Source: Bacillota bacterium
GTDB taxonomy: Bacteria; Bacillota; Clostridia; Acetivibrionales; DSM-1351
Length of the DNA stretch: 64,000 nt
Direction: 5' to 3'
NCBI GenBank assembly: GCA_023400235.1
Contig: JAEXFI010000048.1
Span: 62,001-126,000 of the forward strand
Shown: positions 51,623 to 60,941 of the stretch, piece by piece
Layout: each line of letters starts with the position of its first letter
Numbering within the stretch: position 1 is the first letter of the stretch
The notes under the pieces: model-generated
Seen by the model: the letters and a program-made list of their open reading frames with translations, nothing else
Databases searched by the model: none
Told to the model about the DNA's origin: nothing
Translations under genes and position numbers: made by a program

Positions 51623-53407
51623 TCATGAATTTTGTGTGAACTTCCTGAAGCTGCCCAGCTCACTTATGTCGGTCTGCCCTTTTGTGGCATACTCCTCACA
51701 CAAAAAGCCGATAATCTCTTCTCCGCCTTCCAGCCTGACCCGGCCTAGACCCAGCGGAGAACTTATTTTCAGCAAAAATTCTCCCAGTCTTTCCACCGGA
51801 ATGTTCCAAATCTCCAGTTCTATACTCTTCCCCCCCTGATTCACATGCAGCAAGCCTGGCTTTACCGGAACCGTATCCAGCTTGTAAAGCTTATATTCCG
51901 CGGCAGTTGCAGCCTCTCTGGCAAACTCCGCACCCAGCTCCAGTAATTGGCCCTCAAGCAGCATTCCCCGCATATGCTGTCCGCAGACCGCAATGGGAAC
52001 AGTTTCTTTATTAATACATGTATTGTTACATACCTTATTTTCCTCATTTACTTTATTTCCATTATTCACAGACTGATACAGCCTGGCAAAGCCCAGATTC
52101 CTGCCATCCTCTCCGGAAGGTGCAAATGCGGTCACGCCAAAGGGAAGCCCTTCTCCTGCGAAGCCTGCCTGAAATGCCAGGGCACAAAGGTCCAGAAGGT
52201 TGCAGTGATTTGTATACAAGCCCATTTTGCTGTTGGTTTCAACAGGATTTGCATTAACCTCCTCAATGGTATAGGTCCCTCCTGCGGTGGGCAAAAGCAA
52301 AACTGCGTCCTCTAAATATTTCCTGATTTCGCACTGAAGCTCGCTCAGCCTGTGCATAGCCTTAAAAACCTCCTCTGCTTTTAAATCCTCTCTGCTGCCG
52401 TTTCTCAATATTCTCTCGGTAACAGGCACCATGCCTTTGCCTTGGTTTTCTTCTATAAAGTCCCCCAGGGCGGCCCACCTTTCGGCTATCCAGGGCCCGT
52501 CATATAAAATGGCAGCAGCCTCATAAAGGATTTTATTTGGTATGTATTCAACTGCCAGGTCCAGCTTTTGAACCTTTTCCAGTACCCTGTCCCAGCAGGC
52601 CCTGTACTGCTGCTTGAACTCACCGAAAAATTCAGGTTCCTCCTGTGGCAGCAGGACCTTCCCGGGTATTGTTAATACCGCATTCTTCACGCTCCTCGAC
52701 TGGGGGCAGCTTTCGTCGTAAGCCCTGGCAATGCTGTCCACCAGCATTGCATCCTCCGTGGTATGGGTAAAGACCGTAACACAGTCCAGAGACCTGCAGG
52801 CCGGCACCACCCCCTTTGAAGACCAGGCCCCTATGGATGGCTTGAAGCCCACCAGATTGTTGAGGGCTGCGGGAACTCTGCCGGAGCCTGCTGTGTCGGT
52901 GCCCAGGGAGAAAGCAGCCAACCCCAGTGCAACGCTGACTGCGGAACCTGAGCTGGAGCCTCCGCTTATTAATTCAGGCTTCAGCGAATTATGAGTTTCT
53001 CCATATAGACTCCGCGTACCAACCAGTCCCGTTGCAAACTGGTCAAGATTTGTCTTCCCCAACGGAATTGCCCCGGCCTCCAGGAGAAGTCTTACAACGG
53101 TGGCGCTCTCTTCCGGCATATAGGCATAGCTCTCGCAGCCTGCCGTAGTTTCCAGTCCCTCCAGGTCTATATTGTCCTTTATGGAAAAAGGAACTCCCCA
53201 TAGGGGGGCAGTCCTTCTGTCCATATCCATTAGCCTGTCCATATGCTTCTGAAGCCGGTCCATGGAAGGCTCCACAATCCATATATTCCACGCCCTTGTT
53301 TCAGCAGACCGTCTGACTATCTCCCGGCACAGGTCCAGGGGAGTAAAATCCCGGTTTTCATACGCCTCTTTAACATATTTTATTGTGATTTTATCCGCAA
53401 TTTTCAT
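51623..53407 (-). CDS. Allophanate hydrolase (AtzF-like)
   Basis: The last gene of the nitrogen operon, 594 residues. The amidase domain has the Ser-Ser-Lys set: Lys in 'SIKDNID', Ser in 'GGSSSGSAVSVALG' and 'GTDTAGSGRVPAA'. The C-terminal domain (about 455-594) is the AtzF/DUR1 type that completes conversion of allophanate to ammonia and carbon dioxide. It takes the product made by the carboxylase and DUF1989 enzymes encoded upstream. GAGGAGG precedes the ATG, which overlaps the carboxylase stop by one base (TGATG). Confidence 0.93.
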   Translation of the reverse strand: MKIADKITIKYVKEAYENRDFTPLDLCREIVRRSAETRAWNIWIVEPSMDRLQKHMDRLMDMDRRTAPLWGVPFSIKDNIDLEGLETTAGCESYAYMPEESATVVRLLLEAGAIPLGKTNLDQFATGLVGTRSLYGETHNSLKPELISGGSSSGSAVSVALGLAAFSLGTDTAGSGRVPAALNNLVGFKPSIGAWSSKGVVPACRSLDCVTVFTHTTEDAMLVDSIARAYDESCPQSRSVKNAVLTIPGKVLLPQEEPEFFGEFKQQYRACWDRVLEKVQKLDLAVEYIPNKILYEAAAILYDGPWIAERWAALGDFIEENQGKGMVPVTERILRNGSREDLKAEEVFKAMHRLSELQCEIRKYLEDAVLLLPTAGGTYTIEEVNANPVETNSKMGLYTNHCNLLDLCALAFQAGFAGEGLPFGVTAFAPSGEDGRNLGFARLYQSVNNGNKVNEENKVCNNTCINKETVPIAVCGQHMRGMLLEGQLLELGAEFAREAATAAEYKLYKLDTVPVKPGLLHVNQGGKSIELEIWNIPVERLGEFLLKISSPLGLGRVRLEGGEEIIGFLCEEYATKGQTDISELGSFRKFTQNS

Positions 53408-56400
53408 CAGCCGTCCTCCTCAATAGCAGCAAGCACCTGTCCTGCACTTACCTCCTGGGTCTCTCCCACATATATCCCCCTTATGACTCCGTCACAGGCG
53501 GCCACCTGTGGAAACTCCATCTTCATGCTTTCTTCTATTACTATAGTGTCGCCCTTCTTTACCCGGTCACCAACTGCAAAGAGTATTTTCCATACGCTGC
53601 CCGGCAATACTGAGCAAACAGGTGTGGTTCCTTCAGGGATTTCCAGTTCCTGTGCCCTGTCCTCATTTTTAGCTATAAATTGGTCTAGGCCTTGCTCCTT
53701 CCACATATTCTTTTCGATATTGAAGGACCGCCTCTGGTGCTTTCTAAACTCCAGGCCCTCATCTTTGCAGCTTTCAAGATATTTCATATACTCCCCATAG
53801 TCAAAGACCGTGTCTTCCGCCATTATTTCATAGCGTCCCCGGAGAAAGTCCTCTCTGATTTGCAGCAGCTCCTGGGAGCTCACAGGATAAAAGCTTATCT
53901 GGTCAAAGAAGTTCAACAGCCAGGGTTTCCCCTCCTGAAAGCTCTTTGTAACCCTTATGGAATTCCAGGTTTGAAGGGTTCTGCCAAACAGCTGATACCC
54001 CCCCGGCCCCTCCATGCCATATATTCCCATGTAGGCCCCTCCTATTCCCACCGCATTTTCCGGAGTCCAGGTTCTGGCAGGATTATACTTGGTGGTAACC
54101 AGCCGGTGCCGGGGGTCCATGGGTATGCAAACCGGAGCTCCCAGATATACGTCTCCCAGGCCAAGGACTATGTATTGGGCATTAAATATAATATCCCTTA
54201 CTTTTTCAAGGCTCTCCAGGCCGTTAATCCTTCTGATGAATTCTATATTGCTGGGACACCAGGGGGCATTGGGCCGGACATTCTGATAATACCGCTCCAC
54301 TGCCAGCCTGGCTCCGGGGTCATCCCACGACAGGGGAAGCTTTATTTTTCTGGACTTTATCTTGAACCCGTTCAGGTCACCTATCTGCCTGTCCAGACTT
54401 ACAATTCTGTCCGCCAGCTCCCTTATGGACATCCTGGCCGAATCAATATGAAGCTGCAGGGAACGTATTCCAGGAGTTGCGTCTATAAGAGGAATGTCAC
54501 TGCAGCCTTTTACTGCCTCCATCAATGCGTGTACTCTGATTCTCAGCCTCATTTCAATTTCCATGGCACCGTATTCACAGAGTATGTATTCATCTCCTGC
54601 ACATCGGATTACAAAGTCATCTCCCTCCTCCTTTTCTATCCTCTTCAAAATGGGATATGAGGGGGTAATTGATTCTGTCTCTATAATTTCCGGCAAAGCC
54701 TTGGTATTTCCCTCTTTTATGGAGGCTATAAAAGCCTCCTGCTCCAGCCTTATTTTTTGGGCGGTTTCTATTGTTATAAGCCTGAATCTCACTTTACTGC
54801 CTGGAGCCAGCTGTCCTGTCTTCCACAGCTCTCCGGAGGGTATTGTTACAGGGCACACAAAGCCTCCCAGACTTGGGCCGTCCGGCCCAAGAATAATGGG
54901 CATGTCTCCTGTCAGGTCAAGTGTACCTACCGCATATGCAGTGTCGTGAACATTTGAGGGGTGAAGGCCGGCTTCTCCGCCGTCCTCTCTTTCCCACAGG
55001 GGCGCAGGTCCCAAAAGCCTGACTCCGGTGCGGTCGCTGTTGAAGTGTACCTCCCACCAGGTTTCAGTCAATTGCTTCAGGTAGTCCTTTTTTAAAAATT
55101 CCTCGGTACAATGAGGCCCCGCCACCACTCCAATTTCCATTTCATCCGAGATATCCGGCACCAGCGCTCTATTTATTGAATAGGTACAGCCTTCCGCTGT
55201 CTCAGTAACCTGCAGCAAATCTCCCGTACGCAGGCACCTGCCCCCATGGCCTCCAAAGCCTCCCAGAGCAAAGGTTGAGGCACTGCCCAGATACTTTGGA
55301 ATATTCAGTCCACCCTGAACCGCAAGATATGCCCTTATGCCCCTGGCAGCTTTCCCAAGCTCCAGCTCCTGCTCCGCCTTGACCCTGACTGCCTGGTACA
55401 TGGGAATGGGCTCTCCGTCAAGCTTTGGCTTCATGTCGGCACCTGTAATGCAGATGATGAAGTCATCTCTGAATTTGTATTTCCCCCCCCGGAGAGTAAA
55501 CTCAAGTCCGGCAGCCTGAGGGCTGTTACCCAGCAGCTGATTTGCAATCCTGAAGTTCAAATTGTCCATGGCTCCGCTTGGAGGAACGCCGATATCCCAA
55601 TAGCCTGTTCTGGCAGGGTAATCCTGAACACTGGTCTGAACGCCTCCGTCCAGCACCTCGATTTTATGCTCCCTGTATTCAAAGCCTTCAAGCATACGGG
55701 TATACAGAAAACCGCTCCGGTATTCCTCAGTATTTATAAATGCATTTATATACTCAATGTTTGTGGTAACACCATAAACGGATGTTTCCCCTAACACTAC
55801 TTTCATTTTTGCTATTGCTTCCTCACGGGTATCCGCTTTGACTATGAGCTTTGCAAGCATTGGGTCATAGTTTGTGGTAATGACAATATTGTCCCTTATC
55901 CAGGTTTCAACCCTTGCCTTATCCGAAAAATGCAGCTTGTCGATTTTCCCTCCGCTGGGCGTAAAATTTCTTTTGCCGTCCTCTGCATATATTCTGGCTT
56001 CAATGCTGAAGCCCCTGGGCGTAGAGAACAACTGCCGCAGATTCTTAAGCTCGCCTGCCGCCTCTTTGACCATCCATTCCACCAGGTCGATGCCCAGCAC
56101 CTCTTCCGTCACTCCATGTTCAACCTGCAATCTGGTGTTAACCTCAAGAAAATAGAACTTCCCGGTTTTAGTGTCATACAGGAACTCTACCGTTCCGGCA
56201 CTTTTATAGCCTACCGACATGGCCAGTCTCTGTGCGGCCTCCTGAATCGCCTCTCTGGTCTGCTCCGTGAGACCTGCGGCAGGACATTCCTCCACCACCT
56301 TCTGGTTTCTTCTCTGAACGGAACAATCTCTCTCGGCCAGTGCAGCAACCTCTCCATACTCATTGCCGAATATCTGCACCTCTATATGTCTGGCCTTTTC

Positions 56401-57006
56401 CAGGTATTTCTCCAGAAATATTCCCGCATTGCTGAAATTAGCCCTGGCAAGATAACTGCAGGCTTCGTATGCACCTGCCAGTTCCTTTGCGTCACGGCAA
56501 ACCCTCATACCTATGCCTCCACCTCCTGCGGTGCTCTTCAAAATCACCGGATAGCCCAGAGAAGCTGCCGCTTCTACAGCCTCACCCACATTATTCAGAA
56601 GTCCCGTACCTTCCAGCAGGGGAACCTTTGCCAGCCGCGCCAGCTCCCTTGCAGAATGCTTAAGTCCGAACACTTCCATCTGCATGGGTGTGGGGCCTAT
56701 AAATACAATGCCCTGTTCGGCACATTTCCTGGCAAAATCACTGTTTTCACTTAAAAATCCATATCCCGGATGAATTGCGTCAGCACCGTTTTCCCGTGCA
56801 ATCTCCAGAATTCTGTCACCATTGAGATAGGTGTCTGTCACCGGTCCATCCCCAAGACATATTGCCTCATCTGCAAGGTCTGTGTGAAGGCTGTCCTGAT
56901 CCGCTCTGGAGTATACAGCCAAAGCCTTTACATTCATTTTTTTCAGAGTGCGCGCTATTCTCACCGCTATTGCACCCCTGTTAGCTATTAAGACTTTGTT
57001 GAACAT
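53407..57006 (-). CDS. Biotin-dependent urea/guanidine carboxylase
   Basis: A 1199-residue single-chain carboxylase. Order: biotin carboxylase (1-450, 'LIANRGAIAVRIARTL', 'ERDCSVQRRNQKVVEE'), KipA/PxpC-like domain (about 470-780, 'SVQDYPARTGYWDIGVPPSG'), KipI/PxpB-like domain (about 800-1020) and a biotinyl domain with 'EESMKMEFP' (Ser in place of the usual Ala before MKM). The family was named urea carboxylase, but homologues encoded with paired DUF1989 genes act mainly on guanidine. The four DUF1989 genes here favour guanidine. The ATG at 57006 follows GGGAGA; the longer frame reads through the upstream repeats. Confidence 0.92.
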   Translation of the reverse strand: MFNKVLIANRGAIAVRIARTLKKMNVKALAVYSRADQDSLHTDLADEAICLGDGPVTDTYLNGDRILEIARENGADAIHPGYGFLSENSDFARKCAEQGIVFIGPTPMQMEVFGLKHSARELARLAKVPLLEGTGLLNNVGEAVEAAASLGYPVILKSTAGGGGIGMRVCRDAKELAGAYEACSYLARANFSNAGIFLEKYLEKARHIEVQIFGNEYGEVAALAERDCSVQRRNQKVVEECPAAGLTEQTREAIQEAAQRLAMSVGYKSAGTVEFLYDTKTGKFYFLEVNTRLQVEHGVTEEVLGIDLVEWMVKEAAGELKNLRQLFSTPRGFSIEARIYAEDGKRNFTPSGGKIDKLHFSDKARVETWIRDNIVITTNYDPMLAKLIVKADTREEAIAKMKVVLGETSVYGVTTNIEYINAFINTEEYRSGFLYTRMLEGFEYREHKIEVLDGGVQTSVQDYPARTGYWDIGVPPSGAMDNLNFRIANQLLGNSPQAAGLEFTLRGGKYKFRDDFIICITGADMKPKLDGEPIPMYQAVRVKAEQELELGKAARGIRAYLAVQGGLNIPKYLGSASTFALGGFGGHGGRCLRTGDLLQVTETAEGCTYSINRALVPDISDEMEIGVVAGPHCTEEFLKKDYLKQLTETWWEVHFNSDRTGVRLLGPAPLWEREDGGEAGLHPSNVHDTAYAVGTLDLTGDMPIILGPDGPSLGGFVCPVTIPSGELWKTGQLAPGSKVRFRLITIETAQKIRLEQEAFIASIKEGNTKALPEIIETESITPSYPILKRIEKEEGDDFVIRCAGDEYILCEYGAMEIEMRLRIRVHALMEAVKGCSDIPLIDATPGIRSLQLHIDSARMSIRELADRIVSLDRQIGDLNGFKIKSRKIKLPLSWDDPGARLAVERYYQNVRPNAPWCPSNIEFIRRINGLESLEKVRDIIFNAQYIVLGLGDVYLGAPVCIPMDPRHRLVTTKYNPARTWTPENAVGIGGAYMGIYGMEGPGGYQLFGRTLQTWNSIRVTKSFQEGKPWLLNFFDQISFYPVSSQELLQIREDFLRGRYEIMAEDTVFDYGEYMKYLESCKDEGLEFRKHQRRSFNIEKNMWKEQGLDQFIAKNEDRAQELEIPEGTTPVCSVLPGSVWKILFAVGDRVKKGDTIVIEESMKMEFPQVAACDGVIRGIYVGETQEVSAGQVLAAIEEDG

Positions 57007-57019
57007 ATTAATCTCCCAT

Positions 57020-57231
57020 CTACGCGCATAGCGCGTACACAAATAGAAATGAAAGACACGTAGTGGCTTTTGCTGCGTGAAAGTCACTTAGACACACAAC
57101 ATATATCTTTCAAGCTATCTCCAATCTACGCGCACAGCGTGTACTAAAATAGTAATGAAAGATACGCAGTGGCTTCAGCCGGGTGAAAGCCCCTCTGACT
57201 TTCCACATGTATCTTTCACGCTGTCTGCCTC
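57020..57231. repeat. Tandem 106-bp structured repeat (two copies)
   Basis: Copy 1 (57020-57125) and copy 2 (57126-57231) are similar along their whole length. Each begins with a small palindrome (TACGCGC-ATA-GCGCGTA and TACGCGC-ACA-GCGTGTA) followed by a longer stem, TGAAAGATAC / GTATCTTTCA in copy 2 (57156-57165 with 57209-57218), enclosing GTGGCTTCAGCC and GGGTGAAAGCCC-type hairpins. Several differences keep pairing or change it to wobble. It lies between the transporter ATPase and the carboxylase genes of one operon. Confidence 0.8.
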
Positions 57232-57253
57232 ATCCACTTGTTTTGTCACTGCC

Positions 57254-58087
57254 TCAGGAAACGTCGCCGCCCCGGTGCAGTATTCCGGTTATTTCCTTTC
57301 GCAAGGCAATAAACTCCTGTGTATCCTTCAGTTCCAAATCTCTTTCATAGGGCAGGAACACCGGAATATCCGCTATAAACCTGCCGGGTCTCTGACTCAT
57401 TACAAGAATCCTGGTAGACAAATAAACCGCCTCTTCAATATCATGGGTAACAAATATAACTGTTGTTTTCTCCTTCTGCCATATCTTTCTGGTCAGCAGC
57501 TGCATATTTGCTTTGGTTTGGGGGTCCAGCGCCCCGAAGGGTTCATCCATCAGCAGCACTTCCGGGCTGTTTGCCAGTGCCCTTGCTATTGCAACCCTTT
57601 GCTTCATGCCTCCGGAGAGCTCCTTGGGCAGTGCCTTGCGGAACTGTGAAAGTCCTATCAGGTCCAGATATTTGTTTACAATGGCATCGGCCTTGTCCTT
57701 TGGGCATTTTTTTTCCTTAAGGCCATAACGTATGTTCTCTTCCACACTCATCCACGGAAACAGGGTATAGGTTTGAAAAACCATTCCCCTGTCGGCGCCG
57801 GGCCCTTTAAGAACCTGGTCATCCAGGATGATTGCGCCCTCTGAAATATCATCCAGTCCGCCAATCATTTTAAGCAGGGTTGATTTTCCGCAGCCTGACG
57901 GGCCTACTATACTTACAAATTCATTCTCCAGTATGTCAAAATCCACATGATCAATGGCCAGCGTCTCTTTTTTCCTGCTTTTATATATTTTTGTGACGTT
58001 TCTTCCAAAAATCCTGCTGTTTGCAACACGGGCCTCAATTTGTGCCCCGCTGCATATTTCCGTTTCATTCAATCTTTTTCTCAACAC
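57254..58087 (-). CDS. NitT/TauT-type ABC transporter ATP-binding protein
   Basis: A 277-residue importer ATPase: Walker A 'GPSGCGKST', signature 'LSGGMKQR', Walker B 'VLLMDEPFGALD', and 'FVTHDIEEAVYLS', as in SsuB/TauB/NrtD proteins. It powers uptake through the neighbouring permease and binding lipoprotein; the carboxylase downstream suggests guanidine, urea or a related amide as substrate. GTG start overlapping the permease stop by one base (TAGTG), with GGGGGAG upstream. The first 30 residues are an extension before the usual start of the domain. Confidence 0.9.
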   Translation of the reverse strand: MLRKRLNETEICSGAQIEARVANSRIFGRNVTKIYKSRKKETLAIDHVDFDILENEFVSIVGPSGCGKSTLLKMIGGLDDISEGAIILDDQVLKGPGADRGMVFQTYTLFPWMSVEENIRYGLKEKKCPKDKADAIVNKYLDLIGLSQFRKALPKELSGGMKQRVAIARALANSPEVLLMDEPFGALDPQTKANMQLLTRKIWQKEKTTVIFVTHDIEEAVYLSTRILVMSQRPGRFIADIPVFLPYERDLELKDTQEFIALRKEITGILHRGGDVS

Positions 58088-58881
58088 TATTTGACTCCCC
58101 CTTCCGCCCAGTAGAACAGCTTCCTGCTCACTAATGCAAAGGTTCTGTCAATCAGCAGCCCCAGCAGGCCGATGGTAATGATACCTGCAAAAATGGAGGG
58201 AGTCTTTAAATATCTCTGGGCCTTCAATATGCTGTAGCCCAATCCCGAGTTGGCAGCTACAAGTTCTGCAACCACCAGGTAGGTCCATGCCCAGCCCATC
58301 ATCATTCGCAGGGTGTCCATAAGCCTTGGCAGCATGGAGGGAATAATTATTTTCCATAACACCTTGAATCTTTTTGAACCAAGGGTGTATGCAGCATTTA
58401 TGTAGTCCTCCGGTACGCTTCTCAGATCGTCTGCCACCATGGGCACCAGTTGGAAAAGCGTACCCAGAAATATGACTGCTATTTTAGCCTCTTCTCCTAT
58501 GCCCACCCATACCATGATAAGAGGTACGAAGGCCGGAACGGGCAGGTATCTGAAAAACTCTATCATGGGCTGTATAAAAGCTTCGGTTACTGAAAAGCTC
58601 CCTGCCAGAATACCCAGCACTATGCCCAGTATAACCGCGTATATGAAACCCATGAATATTCTGTAGCAGCTAATGTACAAGTCCCCCCAAATGGAACCTG
58701 TTATGAACATATTCAGTATGGTTGACAGAACCTTTCCCGGAGTGGGCAGAAAAACCTGATTCACCAAGCCCGATACACTGACCGCCTGCCAGACTGCTAT
58801 CAATATGACAAAGGACATGGCAGCTATGAAAATATATAGCTTTTTATCAATACTCTTGCGTATTTGAAATAATTTGTTCAT
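58087..58881 (-). CDS. NitT/TauT-type ABC transporter permease
   Basis: A 264-residue permease of the binding-protein-dependent type with about six membrane helices. The EAA-like coupling loop is 'AAYTLGSKRFKVLWKIIIPS'. It works with the ATPase (one-base overlap) and the binding lipoprotein encoded 93 bp upstream. GAGGTGA precedes the ATG. Confidence 0.9.
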   Translation of the reverse strand: MNKLFQIRKSIDKKLYIFIAAMSFVILIAVWQAVSVSGLVNQVFLPTPGKVLSTILNMFITGSIWGDLYISCYRIFMGFIYAVILGIVLGILAGSFSVTEAFIQPMIEFFRYLPVPAFVPLIMVWVGIGEEAKIAVIFLGTLFQLVPMVADDLRSVPEDYINAAYTLGSKRFKVLWKIIIPSMLPRLMDTLRMMMGWAWTYLVVAELVAANSGLGYSILKAQRYLKTPSIFAGIITIGLLGLLIDRTFALVSRKLFYWAEGGVK

Positions 58882-58974
58882 TGGTCTTCACCTCTTTTAT
58901 TCATAAGAGCCTGTTTTATTCCGTCTCCGGGAGTGGACTGCCTCCAAGCCACGTTTTCAAATGGTACCAAAGAG

Positions 58975-60030
58975 TTAATTCATGCTGGTATCCGGCACAG
59001 GATTGGACTTTCTTCCCTTGAGAACTTCCTTCAGGTAATAGCTGTTAACCAGCTTTGCAGAATCATCGGGCAATTTATCTATTAACTTAACATCTTTAAG
59101 AAATTCTGAAATCTTAAGAATTGTATGTGGCAAATAGCTGTAATTTTCAGCCTTGTTGTCCATGGTATCTATCCCCTCCTGGATAGTAAACAGCTTGGAG
59201 CCGCTCATGGCAACCTTCATCTCATCTTCACTTATTTGTGCTCCCTTGGACATATCCTTTATAGCCTTATCCTTGTTTGCAACATAGAAATCCATGGCGT
59301 CGTAGTAGGCATTAATAACATTTATAATATCCTGCTTTCCGTTTTCAAGCATGTCTCCGCCTGCTACCAGCACATCAGGTATAAGGCCCGGAGTATCCTT
59401 TGATGAGGTCAGCAGCTTGGAATCCTTCTTTGCCAGCGCCTGGCTCAAGGATGGCTCCCACAGGCATGCGGCTTCTACCTTGTCTGACAGGAACGCAGGT
59501 GCGGAATCGGAAATGGACAGGTTCACAAGATTTATGTCACTTTCCTTTAACCCAGCGGTTTTCAGCACATTTAACAGGAAGAAGTGCTCTATGGTTCCAT
59601 ATTCCGTAGCAACCGACTTACCCTTCAGGTCCGCAATGCTGTTGACCGAGGAATTGGCTACCAACCCGTCTGCGCCGTTGGAATTATCCAGTACCAGCAC
59701 ACTTTCAAGCTTTATACCGTTTATGTAGGGTGCAATTGTATCAGGGGTAGCCAGGGAAAGCATGTCCAGCTGTCCTGTTGCGAAGGCCTGAACGCTGTCG
59801 CTGTAAACGGGAAAATTAACAAGCTCTACCGATACATTATTCTTTTTAAAGAAGTCCTCCTCCTGGCATATGTACCAGGTATAAAAGGCAGGATAGGCTG
59901 AAACACCCAGCTTATATGTTTTGCCTTGGGCGGAGGACTTTCCTTCACCGCTGCCGCAGCCCCCAAGAGTGCTGGCTATAAACGCCGATGACAAAAGCAG
60001 TACTAAAACCTTTTTTATTATTTTACTCAT
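58975..60030 (-). CDS. ABC transporter substrate-binding lipoprotein
   Basis: A 351-residue NMT1/SsuA-like binding protein with a lipoprotein signal (lipobox LGGC, C25). Typical stretches are 'LGVSAYPAFYTWYICQEEDFFKK', 'FATGQLDMLSLATPD' and 'LKGKSVATEYGT'. It delivers the substrate to the NitT/TauT-type permease. GGGAGA precedes the ATG. Among such importers, those in carboxylase/DUF1989 operons are thought to bind guanidine or related compounds; the ligand here is inferred only from context. Confidence 0.9.
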   Translation of the reverse strand: MSKIIKKVLVLLLSSAFIASTLGGCGSGEGKSSAQGKTYKLGVSAYPAFYTWYICQEEDFFKKNNVSVELVNFPVYSDSVQAFATGQLDMLSLATPDTIAPYINGIKLESVLVLDNSNGADGLVANSSVNSIADLKGKSVATEYGTIEHFFLLNVLKTAGLKESDINLVNLSISDSAPAFLSDKVEAACLWEPSLSQALAKKDSKLLTSSKDTPGLIPDVLVAGGDMLENGKQDIINVINAYYDAMDFYVANKDKAIKDMSKGAQISEDEMKVAMSGSKLFTIQEGIDTMDNKAENYSYLPHTILKISEFLKDVKLIDKLPDDSAKLVNSYYLKEVLKGRKSNPVPDTSMN

Positions 60031-60049
60031 GGCTGTAATCTCCCTTCAT

Positions 60050-60409
60050 TCACATAAGTGCATTATCATTCTTTTCTCCGGTTCTTATCCTGATGATTTC
60101 CTCTGCCTCCAGAACAAACACCTTTCCATCTCCTGGATTTCCAGTCTGATTCACCTTTTTCACCACACTGATAAGGCAGTCCACATCCTCATCCCGGCAG
60201 AATATTTCAATCATCTTCTTGGCTATAAACGGATTGTCCATGTTGTTCACCAGGCTTTCTTCGTTGCCTGCCACAAAAGAACCCTTTCCGCTCCCCTTCC
60301 CTCTTCCCAGTACATCCTTTACACTCATGGAATGAAAGCTGTTTTCCACCAGCGCAGCCTTGGTTTTAAAGTACATATTGGGACGTATGAATATATATAC
60401 CTGCTTCAT
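60050..60409 (-). CDS. P-II signalling protein, NifI2-like
   Basis: A 119-residue P-II family protein. It keeps 'VLGRGKGSGKG' before the T-loop and 'TGNPGDGKVFVLEAEEIIRIRTGE' at the C-terminal ATP-binding side, but the T-loop is shortened or altered compared with GlnB and the uridylylated Tyr is not evident. This is the NifI2-like branch. P-II proteins sense ATP/ADP and 2-oxoglutarate. It lies eight bases after its partner gene and 19 bp before the binding-protein gene, so it probably tunes the transporter or the carboxylase to nitrogen status. Confidence 0.8.
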   Translation of the reverse strand: MKQVYIFIRPNMYFKTKAALVENSFHSMSVKDVLGRGKGSGKGSFVAGNEESLVNNMDNPFIAKKMIEIFCRDEDVDCLISVVKKVNQTGNPGDGKVFVLEAEEIIRIRTGEKNDNALM

Positions 60410-60417
60410 AAGACCTC

Positions 60418-60741
60418 CTATTCTTCCAGTCCGGAGCTTATGGTAACCGACTTCTGGACAGGCATGACAAATATTTTTCCGTCTCCGAACATTCCGTTCT
60501 TACTTGTACGGGCTGTCTGGATTATGATTTTCTTTATCTCCTCCTCCGCTTCGTCCGGCACTACCATCATAATCATTTCCTTAGGCAGCTCATCATAGCT
60601 TATATTGCTTACCTTCAGTCCTCTTTGCTTGCCTCTTCCCAGAATGCTGTATCTCGTTGCGGATACGTAGCCCGCATCACATAGTGCGCTCAGTACTTCG
60701 TTTGCCTTTTCAGGTCTCACCACTGCTTTTATAAGTTTCAT
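60418..60741 (-). CDS. P-II signalling protein, NifI1-like
   Basis: A 107-residue P-II protein with 'ILGRGKQRGL', 'YDELPKEMIMMVV' and 'ARTSKNGMFGDGKIFVMPV', the pattern of NifI1, which in nitrogen-fixing archaea and clostridia pairs with NifI2 to switch nitrogenase off. No nitrogenase gene is in the window. The ATG at 60741 follows GAGGGGATTGGGG; the longer frame is less likely. About 200 bp of GCAGC-rich untranslated sequence precede it within the operon. Confidence 0.82.
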   Translation of the reverse strand: MKLIKAVVRPEKANEVLSALCDAGYVSATRYSILGRGKQRGLKVSNISYDELPKEMIMMVVPDEAEEEIKKIIIQTARTSKNGMFGDGKIFVMPVQKSVTISSGLEE

Positions 60742-60941
60742 AGCCCCAATCCCCTCTCGCCGCCGCAGCGGCATGTTATTTTACACATTTTCCATTCGCG
60801 TCTTATTGCTGAATTAATCGGTCTTGCAGCTGTTCAGCTACTGCTGCCGTGCTGTGGAATATTGGCCGGATTTATAACGGTTTGCTGCCTGATTGCTGCT
60901 TTCTTGCTGCTAAATTGGAGCAGCTCCTGCCGCTTTGCGCC

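Noticed and set aside
53407..57006. Firm naming as urea carboxylase
   Set aside because: Family members with DUF1989 partners act mainly on guanidine; the distinguishing active-site residue could not be checked without an alignment.
57020..57231. CRISPR array or rho-independent terminators
   Set aside because: Only two long adjacent copies with no spacers, inside an operon, and no U tracts after the stems.
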